This document shows positions 34,516 through 47,186 of a stretch of 64,000 nucleotides of DNA, piece by piece. A program made the translations under genes and the position numbers. The stretch comes from Atherix ibis (taxonomy: Eukaryota > Arthropoda > Insecta > Diptera > Athericidae), in NCBI GenBank assembly GCA_958298945.1, contig OY282609.1, positions 65,320,220 through 65,384,219 on the forward strand, given 5' to 3'. Under the pieces are notes generated by a model that ran no database searches, was not told the DNA's origin, and saw nothing but the letters and a program-made list of their open reading frames with translations. Within the stretch, counting starts at the first letter, position 1, and every line of letters starts with the position of its first letter.

Positions 34516-37073
34516 AATTGAACTTCTTCCATTGCGGTGCTCTTCGACTCAACAACTCCTTTTCCTACTTTTTCATTTTCTAAAACGATACAATATAGTC
34601 CATATAATGTACCCGCTATTAATTTCTCTCTTCAGTTAACTATCAACCCAGTTTCATTAGATATGTGTAAGCTGACAATGGCAACCCACACATAATATGA
34701 AATGAGCCAAACGGCTCTTGAGGCCATTCTGTAGCGACACAACCATCTTGTCTGCCAATCCTGTGTTCGACACTTACTTAGTGATTGTCACCATATTTGA
34801 AACTTCTTTTCGAATGGCATTCCTTCCTTTGTGGAGCTTCTGGATCCCTTAATACCTTTTAAATTGAATTTTTTAAAATTTTCTTCAATAGACTAACATG
34901 CGTTTAGAGAGAAATTGGCCAAGAGATCTCTTGAAGCGTTAAAATGAATTGTTAGATAGAGAAACGCCAATGAGTATTTATTCTTACATGTTCCTTTCCT
35001 GTCACTTCAACGGATTTGTCATAAAATCTTGTTAAAATATTTGTGTAGTTCCATATCCATCAAAACCTTAAAAAATTAAAAAAATTGTGGAGCTTCCAGA
35101 TCCATCAAAACCTTTGCCTAGTCCGCTTTTTAATTGTCTTCTATTGACACACAATACAAATGGAATCATGGTCGTGGCGGTACAAAGAGGCCTCTGGCAT
35201 ATATCTTAGCAACGTTATATTAAAATAAAAAAATAATTTCATAAAATTGACATAATGTCAGCAGCAAAACTATGATCAAATATGCGAAATAATTATGTGA
35301 TCGATATCGATATAATTTATTATTACGTCAAAATTTGAAGTCATCACGTTTTAATCAAAGCAATAATAATTATGTGCCTTTTCATAATACATGAATATGT
35401 GTATGTAGACATATGACATTTTTGATTTCTTTTTATACTATTTCATGTTAACCCCTTCAGTTTTCTGATGAATAACTGATTATCTATTTCTTGTTTAGAT
35501 TTTCGTATTAATTTATTAACGATCCATTTCGGGATAGACAAGTACTGTTGGTTTTTAGGTGCAACGAACTTCATTGTCCACCTACAATTTCAACATATAG
35601 TATATTGTGCCATTTCATCTATTTTTATTTGATTTATTTTTCAATTTCAGTACATTTTTTTAATTATATTATTTATTTACTCACGGTCACCTCAAGGTAG
35701 AAATTTATTTAACAAGATTATGCGGAGAGTATTTCGGTCTTTGATTGACTCCGTGTCATAGAATGAGGAAAGCAATTGAACATGATTTGAATAATTAATG
35801 ACAATATAACGAGTATACCATTATTTATTCATGTCTGTAGAAAAATTTCACTTCATTTTCTGAATAAATATTTCCTTTTTTTTGCATTATTATTGTTACG
35901 TTTTCGTACAGTTTAAAAAATTATATAATTTTGTGTGAAAATATTTACTGTGAATTATTTATAATAAATTTTCTCATATGAAATCAATCGATTGTATAAC
36001 AGTGTTAAAAGATACGTTAAAGAATTTAAAAAAAAAAAATCGGTGAGCTGAAATAAATCTAATTTTAGAAAAAATGTATTATTTGTAAGATTTTTATTTT
36101 ATTAATCAGCTAATTTCTATTCCGAAGAATAGAACTTCAAGAATTTCTATTTTCAAATATATATTCTACAAAATTCAATATATTACTTAATTACGACTAA
36201 TAATCGATTATGGAGTTAAATTTTTATATAATATTGTTGTTGGAAGCTGTGAAAATCTATACAAGATGGACTGAGAAAATTAAGAACAATACGGAGACTT
36301 TTTTCTCTTGAAAACCTTAAAAAAAAATTCCATCTGTTTGGCAATAAAATGTACTCATTTACCATTAATCAAATGGAATAGAAAAGCATTTGATTAAATT
36401 TGTTTTTTAAAAGAAAACATAAAATTTTAAGAGACCACTTAAAGTTCAATTATTGAATAGATTGGTAGGTATTATATGCTTAAAAGTGAGAATTAACTAT
36501 AATGGTTTCAAAAACGTATCGTTCCTCACATTATCTTTTAGACATATAAAAGAAGCTACAAACGATTTTCATGATTATTGTTTGGAATAGAAAAGAGTCA
36601 AAAAATTACAATTACCTTTGAATTGTCTATCTTGTTTTTAGATATTTTCTTAGTTTAGATTTTATTTTTCAGGGTAGAATTTAAGACAATAAATCCACTA
36701 TAATCAAGTCAACTCTATTTTTTGTTATTATTGTCATGCCGTATTATTACATTTTAGTTCAGGATGTTCGAATATGAACAACTTATTAGTTGAAATTGGA
36801 TTTAACAACAAAGGACTCACGTTTTCTACCTTTAAAAAATATATATTTTAATGAAAAAAGACAACCAAAAACGAATATTGTTTTTTTTCTCAATATAATT
36901 TTTGAGTATAGAATAGAATTATTTAACTAATTAAGGCTTATACTAGAAAGTTCTTACCAAACTTAGTTATCTGAAAATTTTTAGGCAAAACGCTCTTAAG
37001 GTGGCAATGATTAATTTTTTTGCCGAAACATATTACTTTCAGTATATACAATATAAAATTAGTTTAGTTTATG
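34516..37073. other. AT-rich DNA, no gene seen
   Basis: Short local direct repeats occur (a GTGGAGCTTC...GATCC motif at about 34834 and 35086). No coding or transposon signature was recognised. Confidence 0.5.
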
Positions 37074-37894
37074 GAATATTTTGTCCCCTTTAAAGTAATC
37101 CCCACCGGATATTATACACTTCTGCCAACGTTTTTTCCAATCCTAGAAAAAATCATTTTTTGTGATCTTGTTCAGCTCCTCCTTCGATGCCGTCTTTATC
37201 TCCTCAATCGTAGTGTAGCGTCGTCCTTTCATGGTGCTCTTCAGTTTCGGGAAGAAGAAAATGTCACAAGGGACCAAATCTGGGAAATAAGGTGGCTGCG
37301 GCATTATTAGTGTGTTGTTTTTGGCCAAAAATGGCAAAAGCCAATTTTTGTTCTTCCACAAATAAGGGCGTTTCTTGCGGATTGCTTCGCGCAACTTCCA
37401 CATAACTTGCAAGTAATATTCCTCATTGACCGTTTTACCCTGTGGCAAGAACTCATGATACACCACGCCCCTGCAATCGAAGAAAACTGTAAGCAAAACC
37501 TTTACATTCGACCGAACTTGGCCCGCTTTTTGGTCTTGGCTCGTGCGGCAGCTTCTATTGCGATGATTGCGCTTTGGTTTCCATGTCATAACCATAAACC
37601 CATGATTCGTCATCAGGTATGACCCTCTGGAGCAAATTTGGGTCGTCACGGACAGAGTCCAACAACTCCTTAGCAATGTTAATGCAATCCTGTTTTTGGT
37701 CGAAACTGAGCAAAAATCGAAGACGAGCCAGAACACGCGCAAACAAAGCAGCTGTAAAAATTAACTGAACATTCAAAATGGCCGAACTTGTCGGCATAAG
37801 TGATAGACATGAGTAACAACATAACGCCACAAAAAATCGAAAATCGAATATACGTAACCCGCGGAAATTCAAAATTCGTGATACTTTTTGAACA
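37074..37894 (-). mobile_element. Group C mariner, double-deletion type, both tips damaged
   Basis: Minus-strand copy. The 3' tip is missing (sequence starts inside GAATAT...TTTTGTCCCC, about 37074). The 5' tip is cut after TACTTTTTGAACA (37894). It has the same N-terminal deletion as the copies at 6188 and 47187: the leader CGTCTTCGATTTTTGCTC runs straight into FDQKQ codons near 37715. It also lacks HHDNAPAHASLLVRE, with NWLL joined to PFLAKNN near 37325-37345. An open frame of about 200 codons (37143-37742) covers most of the remaining protein, so apart from the deletions this copy is well preserved. Confidence 0.88.
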
Positions 37895-38292
37895 ATGCAC
37901 ATCTTTTATCAGTGGTACAAGTTTTTGGGTGAACTTGAAAACTAAATAGACTATTGAAGCTGATAAATAGGCCTTTAAAAGCTATGAAATAGGGTCCTCT
38001 ATCACGGGACAGTCACCATCAACGAGTTATTTTCGGAGAAACGAATTTCTGAAGTTTCCCAGCCACTTCTCCTATCTGATCTGAGTCTGCGTGCATTTGT
38101 TTTCTTTAACAACGTCATCTTGGAGAAATGTTGATAACATCCAAAGGAGTATAGCCGAGGAGCTGAAGATGATTCCAGTTGAAGCCTCCCAGGACTGCTA
38201 CGAAGAGTTGAAACAACATCTTCTCAAGGTTTTCCATTGATGTATAAAAAGAATGTTGAAAGAAAATCTCATCAATTTTCTGACACACCTCG
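37895..38292 (+). mobile_element. Group F mariner remnant
   Basis: The right end ACACACCTCG then TA (38293-38294) matches the F family. Codons for TVTINELFSEKRISEVSQP (about 38020-38080), VDNIQRSIAEELKMIPVE (about 38130-38180) and CYEELKQHL follow one another on the plus strand with shifts. A short piece next to the C element (37905-37925) may code FYQWYKF, like the first helix-turn-helix of mariners. Its left end is lost against the C element at 37894. Confidence 0.7.
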
Positions 38293-38294
38293 TA

Positions 38295-40616
38295 TATTTT
38301 TATGAATTGATTTTTTATGAAAAAGAAAACATAGAAAAAGTATAAAGAACATACAATATAACTGAAATTGTTATTTCCCATGTTATTTTACACCACCCTG
38401 TATTGTACTAGCATGATAATCAGATCTAGATCCGATCGTAACATAGTCTACAGCAACCGAGATCATACTTACTCGTATAACAAATAGTTACCAAAATATG
38501 AATACTACAAGTTTTATGTACACTCCTTTTTATGCTCTTAATTCTAAGATTCGTTTTTTGTTTATTTGAAAATCACAATACACCATTTTTATAAATGTAC
38601 AAGACGAAAAAGAAGGTCTTCAGCATAAAGAAAAATTCTTAATCGCATTCTAAAACATGAATGTCAGACTTAAGAATATTGTCAGTAAAACTAAAACTTA
38701 ATAAAAAAAAAATGCAATAAGCAGTATTGGGCAAGATAGTTTAAAAAAATCAAAATAGAAACAAAATCGAACGAAATTTTCAGATCACGTATTTCAGCTC
38801 AACATGATTTCAATTATTGCCCACGTATTTAGATTGTTATTAGGCTACAGAGTTACAAGTACAAAAAGTACATTAGCATTAAAAATCTTTCAATTCTATT
38901 TATGTTCTTCTTCTTAATTTTTTCATCTAAAGTTAACATGTTTCTTGGCACCTTAGCTTTTACTATGTATATATTATTACTGTCCGTATAAGCACTCACA
39001 TCTACCTTATTATGGCACCTTTAATTTTTTTTGGGAGCTTCTCTTCGTTGAACAACTTTCAAGCGAGATGAGACTAAATCCAACAAATCAATCAACAACA
39101 AAAAATTCCTGATTCATCCGTCCTGTTACCGGATTCATAGTGGTTAATAGTTAATGGCAATTTCATTAAAGGAATTCAAAAAGCAATTCGTCTTTTTAAT
39201 TACATAATGAAACAATACTCATGTCTAGAATAGCCATTTTCGGTTCAAATTACTTGAAATGTAGGCATAAAAGGGTATGGTGGGTACATGAAAGAAGATA
39301 CATAATCGTCAGTTCAATTTTCTACTGTTTCATTTTAAACTATAATTGTCCATGACGAATGGGACTAAAATGCTAAAGAAACTCTATTATCATTTTGGTT
39401 TAGAATCGACAGAAAAACAATATTTTTTATAACAACGGAAATTCTCAAGTGGAAAAAATAGTTTTTCTTAAAAATTAATTATTTTAATTCTAGTTTAGCA
39501 AAAATCTATTCCCTTAAAAAAAATACTCTTCTTCACCATAAATTCACTCAAATCTTTTTAAGTTCAGTTTTGTGCTTTAAAAATTATCCTAATAGGTGAC
39601 AGTTTATACTATAAAAAAAATATATAGTTATTAATGCAATAGAAAAAATAGTGTTTTTTTTTATAAAATCGAACTTTTAGAAAGAAATATTTTTATGAAA
39701 ATCAAATTGCACCCACCAAAAATAAGGCGATCTGAATAAAAAAATACACCCAAAGAATGAAAAAAGAATGAGTTAACATAAAAAGAGTCAAAGAAAATAT
39801 AATATTGAATTTGGACATTCAAAATTTTCTAACAGATCATCAAGTTTAAATTTAGCTTAATTTTAATTTAAACAAATTTTCTTCCAATTCATCTTGTTAA
39901 TTTTTTGCTATTAATTACCATTGTTATTAATTTTGTTTTTTTTTTTTTTTAAATTATTATTATTGCTATTTCTAATATAATAATCTTCGTTTATTATGCT
40001 ATTCGTCATTTGTTGTGAATTCAAAATTTAGTTTCTGACATAATCATCATAATATTTGTCGAATCATTATGCCTTAAACACAATTTCATTTATTTTCTCA
40101 ACAAAAATCAACCATGGACAAGGTCATGGTTAGCAGCAAATACTATAAGTACTCATCGTGCTGGAATATTTTTGTAGGCACACATCAATTACGATCATCA
40201 TCAAAATTTTAACATCATCTCCTACACCAACTAGTCCCAATATTTACCATCTTCATAAGCTCTTAAATACATGAGTAAGTGATGAACCTAAACATTAGGT
40301 TGCATACATTTTTTTTTGCCAAGATTTCTAATACCTAAAAAATATTTCATTAATTTTGCTATACTTAAAATTGTTTAAATGCATAATACTTTTTAAAGAA
40401 ATATTTCGATTTAAGAAAAATGTGTTTTTAGAGTTCTAAAACAATTAGTAAAATTTGTTTGTCAATTAATATTTAAATGTTTAAACTCTTGCTAGCTATA
40501 TTATCGAAACCAATAAATATCAACGATTTTCGCATACTCATAGATATCCTGTATATTATCCTTTTTAAAATCGAACCACTGCCTGAGAATATGAACCACA
40601 AATCATATCATATATG
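38295..40616. other. AT-rich DNA, no gene seen
   Basis: Long A/T-rich interval with homopolymer runs (poly-T near 39930-39950). No frame or repeat family recognised. It ends at the TA (40617-40618) of the next element. Confidence 0.55.
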
Positions 40617-40618
40617 TA

Positions 40619-41899
40619 ACAGTTCGGCTGAAAAGTTTATAAGATAACACAGCAAAAATATTTTTTTTTGCAAAATTCATTTTAATTATTCAACATAGTT
40701 GCCTTCGAGGGCGATACAGCGATTATAGCGATCTTCCAACTTTTCGATACCATTTTTATAGTACTCTTTCGGTTTTGCCTCAAAATAGGCCTCAGTTTCG
40801 GCAATCGGTCTTAAATTTCTTGCCAGCGAGCATTCTCTTGAGGTCTGCAAACAGGAAAAAGTCGCTGGGGGCCAGATCTGGAGAATACGGTGGATGGGGA
40901 AGCAATTCGTAGCCCAATTCATTGAGTTTGACCATCGTTTTCATCGACTTGTGACACGGTGCATTGTCTTGGTGAAACAACACTTTTTTCTTCTTCAAAT
41001 GAGGCCATTTCTTAGCGATTTCTTTCTTCAAACGATCCAATAACGCTATATAATATCGCTGTTGATCGTCTGTCCCTTCTGGAGATAGTCAATGAATATT
41101 ATATCATGCGCATCCCAAAATACAGACGCCATCACCTTGCCAGCCGACTGTTGCGTCTTCCCACGCTTTGGATTCGGTTCGTCGCTCGCTCTCCACTCTG
41201 CCGACTGCCGATTGGACTCTGGAGTGTACTGACGGAGCCATGTTTCATCCATTGTCACATGTCGACGCAAAAATTCGGGTTTATTGCGCTTGAACAGCTC
41301 CAAACACTGCTCAGAATCATCAACACGTTGTTATTTTTGGTCCACAGTGAGCTCACGCGGCACCCACTTTGCACACAGCTTTCGCATGCCCAAATATTCA
41401 TGCACGATATGTCCAACACGCTCTTTCGATATCTTCAGAGTCTCAGCTATCTCGCTCAACTTCACTTTACTGTCATTTAAAATTATTTTATGGATTTTTT
41501 TGATGTTTTCTGCCGTAACCACCTCTTTTGGGCATCCACTGCGTTCTGCATCAACTGTGCTCGTACGACCAGTTCGAAATTGACGAAACCAATATTTCAC
41601 AGTTGAAATAGCTGGAGCAGAGTCCGGATAACGTTTGTCAAACCATGCTTTGGTTTCCACTGTACTTTTTTTCATCAAAAAGCAATGCTTTATCAATACA
41701 CGAAATTCGTCTTTATCCATTTTTTTTTCAATAACAAAAGTTGCTTCACTCAAAAGCCTATATCTCACGAACCAATCGAGCGATTGCTGTCAAATTTTGA
41801 CAAGAATCATTTGAAGGACGGTGCTTTGTGATAATTAAGTAGATTTTTGCAAGAGGCGCTATCTAGACGTCAACCTTATAAACTTTTCAGCCGAACTGT
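40619..41899 (-). mobile_element. Himar1-like (irritans) mariner, full length, group E
   Basis: A 1281-bp element with matching ends ACAGTTCGGCTGAAAAGTTT (left) and the reverse complement, ending GCCGAACTGT (right), flanked by TA at 40617-40618 and 41900-41901. The ends resemble the Himar1 ACAGGTTGGCTGATAAGT type known from the irritans group. Structure is complete and the damage inside the gene is light, so it looks younger than the M, C and F copies. Confidence 0.95.
40686..41720 (-). pseudogene. Irritans-type mariner transposase, three lesions
   Basis: Starts at ATG 41718-41720 with MDKDEFRVLIKHCFL and ends GNYVE with TAA at 40686-40688, the usual length. Helix-turn-helix blocks (KYWFRQFRTGRTSTVDAERSG; LSEIAETLKISKERVGHIVH) and RKLCAKWVPREL are intact. 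The triad is present: TMDETWL, HQDNAPCH and SPDLAPSDFFLF. Three lesions break it: TAA in place of a codon after VDQK (about 41331), loss of one T in the NSDYY codons (about 41046-41052), and a small out-of-frame deletion after AGKKFK (about 40808-40818). Otherwise it reads as a normal Himar1-like protein. It is not translatable as one protein. Confidence 0.93.
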
Positions 41900-41901
41900 T
41901 A

Positions 41902-42959
41902 TGTACGTATGTTTGAGATATTATTTTTTAAGACTTAAAAAATAATAACTCAACAATAGCAAATAAGAAAATCATATGACGTAACATACTGCCATGATAA
42001 TTTTTCAATGTTTTCGCCTACAATTATACTATTTGCTTTTTAGAAAATATTTCCTTACATCGATGGAATTTTTTTAATTTAATATTTTTAATCCAAAAAT
42101 TAATTACGTTCATTTCTTATCCGTTTATTATGTGCCTACTACAATATCTGAATAAATCCTTTCCAACTTGGTAATACAAGTAGTATAATCACACCATGTT
42201 CATAAAACATAAAGAAAATTTCTAAATAAAACAAAATAAATTCTTTACTAAAAAGAAAAAAGAAAAATTTATTAAGTGTTAGTAAAAAATATGTTCACAA
42301 CCATTTCAAATATGTTACATCAATTAATTGGGCGGAATTTTCATGAGATTATCTTGAACTTGAAAGTTATGCTCGTACTTGTACATTTGTTAGCAAAGGT
42401 GCGTTCAAATTGCCATATACTCGTAAGTGTACTCGTACATGACATGTACGTAACATACATAAGTCTGAGGTCTAGGCAATCAGAAATGATTGATGAGTTC
42501 GATAATGAAAATTATTTATTTTGTAGTCTAAAATTATTATTTTCATTACGATTTCAACATGCAACCATAAGCAGTACAATCAACTCAAATTTGTAGTTTT
42601 AAAATTGAAATTGAATTATGAAAAAATTCGATATGGAATAATGGAGCACAAAACCAATATTTTTGATACCAATCTATAAATACTCGTTCATCTGCTTACC
42701 AATCATTAGTTATTTTTTACGTAAAGATTAAATGGGCCCACACATTTGTGCGTAACTATATTATCTAAAATTTCCACATCTATATTATCTAAAAATATTT
42801 TGAATATTAAAATAAATCCTCAAAAATTACGTCAGTATACAAAAATTATGAAAGTAAAAAGTTTTAATGATTACTCCCTTAATACTTTGAGCTCTCCCAG
42901 CTCAAAAAGGAATTCATCATCCCTATGACTAACAATTTCTCATCGAGAAATCAATTCCT
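41902..42959. other. AT-rich DNA, no gene seen
   Basis: A 106-residue frame (42276-42596, plus) has no recognisable domain and is probably chance. No repeat was identified. Confidence 0.45.
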
Positions 42960-44570
42960 TCAAGCTGCCCCTTGATTTTGATACTTCCTTCACATACCCA
43001 GATAGGAAACCGTGGTTGGAAGCAGAGTTGCAAGTTTGTGATTCTATTGATAGGTTTAAGAAGGTTTTAACCGATCCATAGATGTATAGGAATCTTTTCC
43101 TTGAGCAGTTGGGTGGACTTAAGGATTATTTAATTGTACGAGGTCTGTTCAAAAAGTATCGCGAATTTTGGTCTTTTCAAAAATTATTTATTTATTCATG
43201 AATATCTATTTTGTCCCCTTCAAATAAATCCCCTCCAGATATTATACACTTGTGCCAACGTTTTTTCCACTCCTCGAAGCACTTAAAAAAATTATTTTTT
43301 GTGATCTTGTTCAGCTCCTCCTGCGATGCCGTCTTTATCTCCTCAATCGTAGCGTAGCGTCGTCCTTTCATGGGGTTTATTCAGTTTCGGAAACAAGAAA
43401 AAGTCACAGGGGACTAGTCTGGGCGGCATTATTAGTGTGTTGTTTTTGGCCAAAAATGACAAAAGCCAATTTTTGTTATTCCACAAATCTGGGCGTTTCT
43501 TGCGGACTGCTACGCGCAACTTGCGTATAACTTGCAGGTAATATTCCTTATTGACCATTCTACTCTGTGGCAAAACGATCTGTAATCGAAGAAAACTGTA
43601 ACCGAACTTGGCGCGCTTTCACGTCATAATCATAAACCATGATTCGTCACCAGTCATGACCCTCTGGAGCTAACTTGGGTCGTCGCGGACAGAGTCCAAC
43701 AGGTCCTTATCAATGTTAATGCGATGCTGTTTTTGGTCGAAAATGTTAATGCAGCTATCAAAAATTAAATGAACATTCAAAATGGCCGAACTTGTCGATA
43801 TAAGTGAAAGATATGAGTACCAACAAAACGCCATAAAAAAATCGGAAATCGAATATACGTAATCCGCGGAAATTCAAAATTCGCGATACTTTTTAAACAG
43901 ACCTCGTATACGCAGACGCTGCAGTCGATGTCAATACAACCGATTTTTCAGGTCGTTGATCTTTTTGGCTGGAGCACCAGTTTACTGCATTGTTGGATCT
44001 TCTCTTACAGGGTAGCTCCATATTGTAGCAATTGAAATTGCGATCAATATTCACAATATTCACAAACACCGGAGTGCTATCATATTTTATAGGCAGCCTT
44101 GCTGACTCGAAAGGAATTTGTAGTTCATCGAGCGACCCAATACTAAGCGCAATTCGATAAAGTCTATTAAGAAATGTGAGCAAGGAGTTACATTGGTTAC
44201 CGGGGCATTTTCCACAAAAATTTGGGAATTTTTGGCAATAAAATTGTTGACAAACTGATCAAAGAAACTCTCCATGGCTCAGTACTTACAGCTATCCCTA
44301 AACTGTATCGCAAACTAACATAATGGCAACTATTTCTATTAGCCATATGCAGACACGTTGGCTGGACTAATAGTGACATTTTTTTGTCGACTCATTGGAT
44401 AACCTTAAATAAACTATTCTATTCAACATCTGAGCACATAATCTCCTCAAAATACGGATTGCATATGATCACCCATGATTTTCTTTATGGCAACACCCAA
44501 CCCTCTTTATGTCAATCTTGTGGTACTCAGTTCACCATCACCGAATACTATATAAATACCATCTGACTAA
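42960..44570 (+). mobile_element. Non-LTR retrotransposon remnant (RNase H region), split by a C mariner
   Basis: On either side of the inserted mariner (43139-43906) the plus strand carries the end of an ORF2-type protein. Upstream is KKVLTDP and a DYLIVYADAA-like stretch, fitting the linker and first strand of RNase H. Downstream are LHWLPGHF (about 44188-44210) and DKLIKETLHGSVLTAIPKL (44249-44305), which match the GH...GNE.AD.LAKE RNase H motif. After these come KIRIA...ITHDFLYGN (about 44445-44495), CQSCGTQFTI and EYYINTI, the usual tail. Several stops and shifts show it is dead. It is probably an I/Jockey-like clade, which is inferred. Left boundary uncertain. Confidence 0.65.
43139..43906 (-). 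mobile_element. Group C mariner, double-deletion type, both ends intact
   Basis: A 768-bp element with ends CGAGGTCTGTTCAAAAAGTA and TTTTTAAACAGACCTCG, flanked by TA (43137-43138 and 43907-43908). It lacks the N-terminal domain (leader GATAGCTGC joins ATTAACATTTTCGACC near 43740-43755). It also lacks the second catalytic Asp (NWLL joined to SFLAKNN near 43450-43470), most of the QPPYSPDL block, and the codons around GRGVVHHE. Yet both ends and the target duplication are clean, so it must have been moved by a transposase made elsewhere. It sits inside a retrotransposon remnant. Confidence 0.92.
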
Positions 44571-47130
44571 TAATTACTTCGTGAGCAGGTAATTGTGATC
44601 CAAGAGAGCAAAACTAAACTTTTAATCTGTTAGTTGATACAGTTTCACTTTTCGATAAATTTTTTTCTATTTTTTATTTTTAATTATGTATTACTCAAAT
44701 CTCAATGAAGTCGATTAATTTAAATTTCCAAAATTGGAGTGGTCATAGTTTAATTAAGAAAAATATCCTTAGACGAGTCTTTATTAATTAAAAAATTTCA
44801 TGAAAATATTTAATTTATTATAATTATTAAAGTATTTCTATTAGTTTTAAAATTTCTGAAAGAACACTTTTTAAAAGAAAGTTATTTTTATTATAAGATA
44901 TTAAATTTGAAATTTGTTCTTTAAAGGGAACAAATGTGTATGTGTATAATAATAATTGTGGATTGTGATAACCAGATAGTATGGATGCTGTAATGATCAG
45001 TATGGAATGTCAACTATGCCGCTAAGCCCCACAAACACCATTTTTAGAGTAAAACCAATTTCGTATTTTATGTGACACTTTTCACTAACGAGGCATTGTT
45101 TTTATCAACATCTGTGTTTGATTCAAATTTTTTATAATAAGACAAAGTTATAAAAATTTCCAATTTGATTGGTATTTATTGAATCCAAACAATAATTTAG
45201 TTCAATTAACTTCACACATGCAAGCTTCGAAGTAAAAAAAATACGTAAAAATTACTAAAAATTGAAAAGAGACAATGATAAGTTTAAATAACAAAAAAAA
45301 ATTATGTCAATAATTTCTCTTTCCGAAAATTTTTCTCTATGCTACTCGTAGTAATATTTTTCGTTTGTTGTTTCAAATACAGCTGGTTTAGAATAAAGCT
45401 AACGAATGTTATCATTTTTAAAAGGTTTTCAAACGTTTTTTTTTTTGGAGAAATTTGGGTCATTAGTGTGTATGCTACTCGTAACGATATTCAATTTATA
45501 TTATTGTTCAATCTTTAATGTGAAAAACATGTCAATTACTGACGTAAAAACTATTTAATTCTATTAGTTATACTTTTATTTTTTTTTTACCTATAAAAGT
45601 CAAGAAATAATATTAACTGTTGGGTGTGTATTCTGTGTTTTTTATAACTGAAGTTTCTGAATATTATTCAACAAAAAAACCAATAATACAAATAATTAAA
45701 TAGGTCATATTTTTCTAAACGAATTTTCATTTCTTTATATTAGTTATAAAAAATATAATATAATAGGATACTGGAAAAGGCTTAGAGAAAATTAAATTTT
45801 TAATAAAGTCAACTTTTAATCAAAATCGAAAATTTTCAAATAAAATTTGAATATATTGAATTTCTCCTTTGGATTTCACTAACTAATAAAGATCAAATTC
45901 GTACGGAATTTCAGTTTAATAAAATAATAGTAATATTTGCAATCTTATACTTTCATTTTATTTTGCAAATATTTACCTCTTAGTAATAACCAAAAATATC
46001 TCCAAAAGAAGCTGAAAATATTAAATTTCAGTTAATGTATTGTATAATTTGCATAATTTTCTTCGGTTGCATCGCAAATAAGTAACTAAATTAAGCAAAG
46101 TCCCCGTAATTAAGCAGTATTAAAATTTGCTGTTCATTTTAAAATCAGCCAAAAAACATTTTTGCATGAAAGTTAAAAGATTTCTGCAATCTTGAAAAGA
46201 TATTGTTTTTTAGGTAATAAACAATGTTTAAGTATAAACAACAACCACCAAAAATAAGATAAGAAACAAAAGAATACGATATCTTTAAGCTGTTTATTTT
46301 GTGAATATCGAATTTCCTTAAACTTTGATTGTATTTTAATACATAAAAATTACCTTTTACAAAACAAACAATAAATTTCCATAATTTTCGTTTTTTTTTC
46401 GAATAAAAACTTTCTTTAATTTTAAAACTATAACAGGGTGTGCGTGGTATATTTCTTTAAAAAAAATTACTTACCTGTATACAAAAACAAAACTTTAATC
46501 TAGGGAATAGTTGCGATTAAACCAAAATAGTAGATGAAATATATAAAAATAAATTACAAGTATTAATTCATCAAAAAACAATTTTCTTTTATTTTTAATT
46601 TAACAGTTTACTTATAGCTTATAATACGATAAAGAAAGAAAAAACAAATAGCAAAACTACAAATTTATTGAGGCTAGAAAGACCACATTGAAAGTTTCTT
46701 CATATTGCACGATCAAGATACGAATTTATGAAGATACTCTCCATATACAGAATGATTTACTTACGATGGACGATAGGCTATGGTGATTGTCAAAAATTAA
46801 AAATAACTAAATAAATAGATATTCAACAAATTTGGTCCAAGCAACTTTTTTATTGTACTATAAATTATTTTAAAATAATTATTTTCCGGATATTTTATTT
46901 TTGGGGATTTTTATTCTCTGGTCAATTAGGATATTGATTTCAAATATGAGAAATCAAGAAGGTGTTTTAATTCGAAATAATATGTTGATAATTGTGAATC
47001 GGTAGTCTACAAATGATTTTCCCATTAGTTATTTACAGAAACATACAAGCTGCTTAGAATCCGGATTCGACATTTCTTACAATTATGCACATTGTGTGAC
47101 ACATAGTTCTATATATCCGAGTTGTTCGGC
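44571..47130. other. AT-rich DNA, no gene seen
   Basis: No coding feature. A motif TATGCTACTCGTA is repeated at about 45338 and 45471. Many A/T runs. Confidence 0.5.
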
Positions 47131-47158
47131 TTAGGATCTTCAAGGTGGAAGATCCTAA
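47131..47158. repeat. 11-bp perfect hairpin beside a truncated mariner end
   Basis: Arms 47131-47141 and 47148-47158 are exact reverse complements around a 6-nt loop (AAGGTG). It lies about 30 bp outside the truncated 5' edge of the C copy at 47187. Confidence 0.75.
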
Positions 47159-47186
47159 ACCAGGAGTCCTACCTGTTCAAAATGAA

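Noticed and set aside
34834..35117. Repeated GTGGAGCTTC...GATCC words, possible tandem repeat
   Set aside because: The copies are about 250 bp apart and diverged. No array or element edge was found.
45338..45500. Repeated TATGCTACTCGTA motif, possible regulatory site
   Set aside because: Only two copies, and ACTCGTA-like words are frequent across the window. No supporting context.
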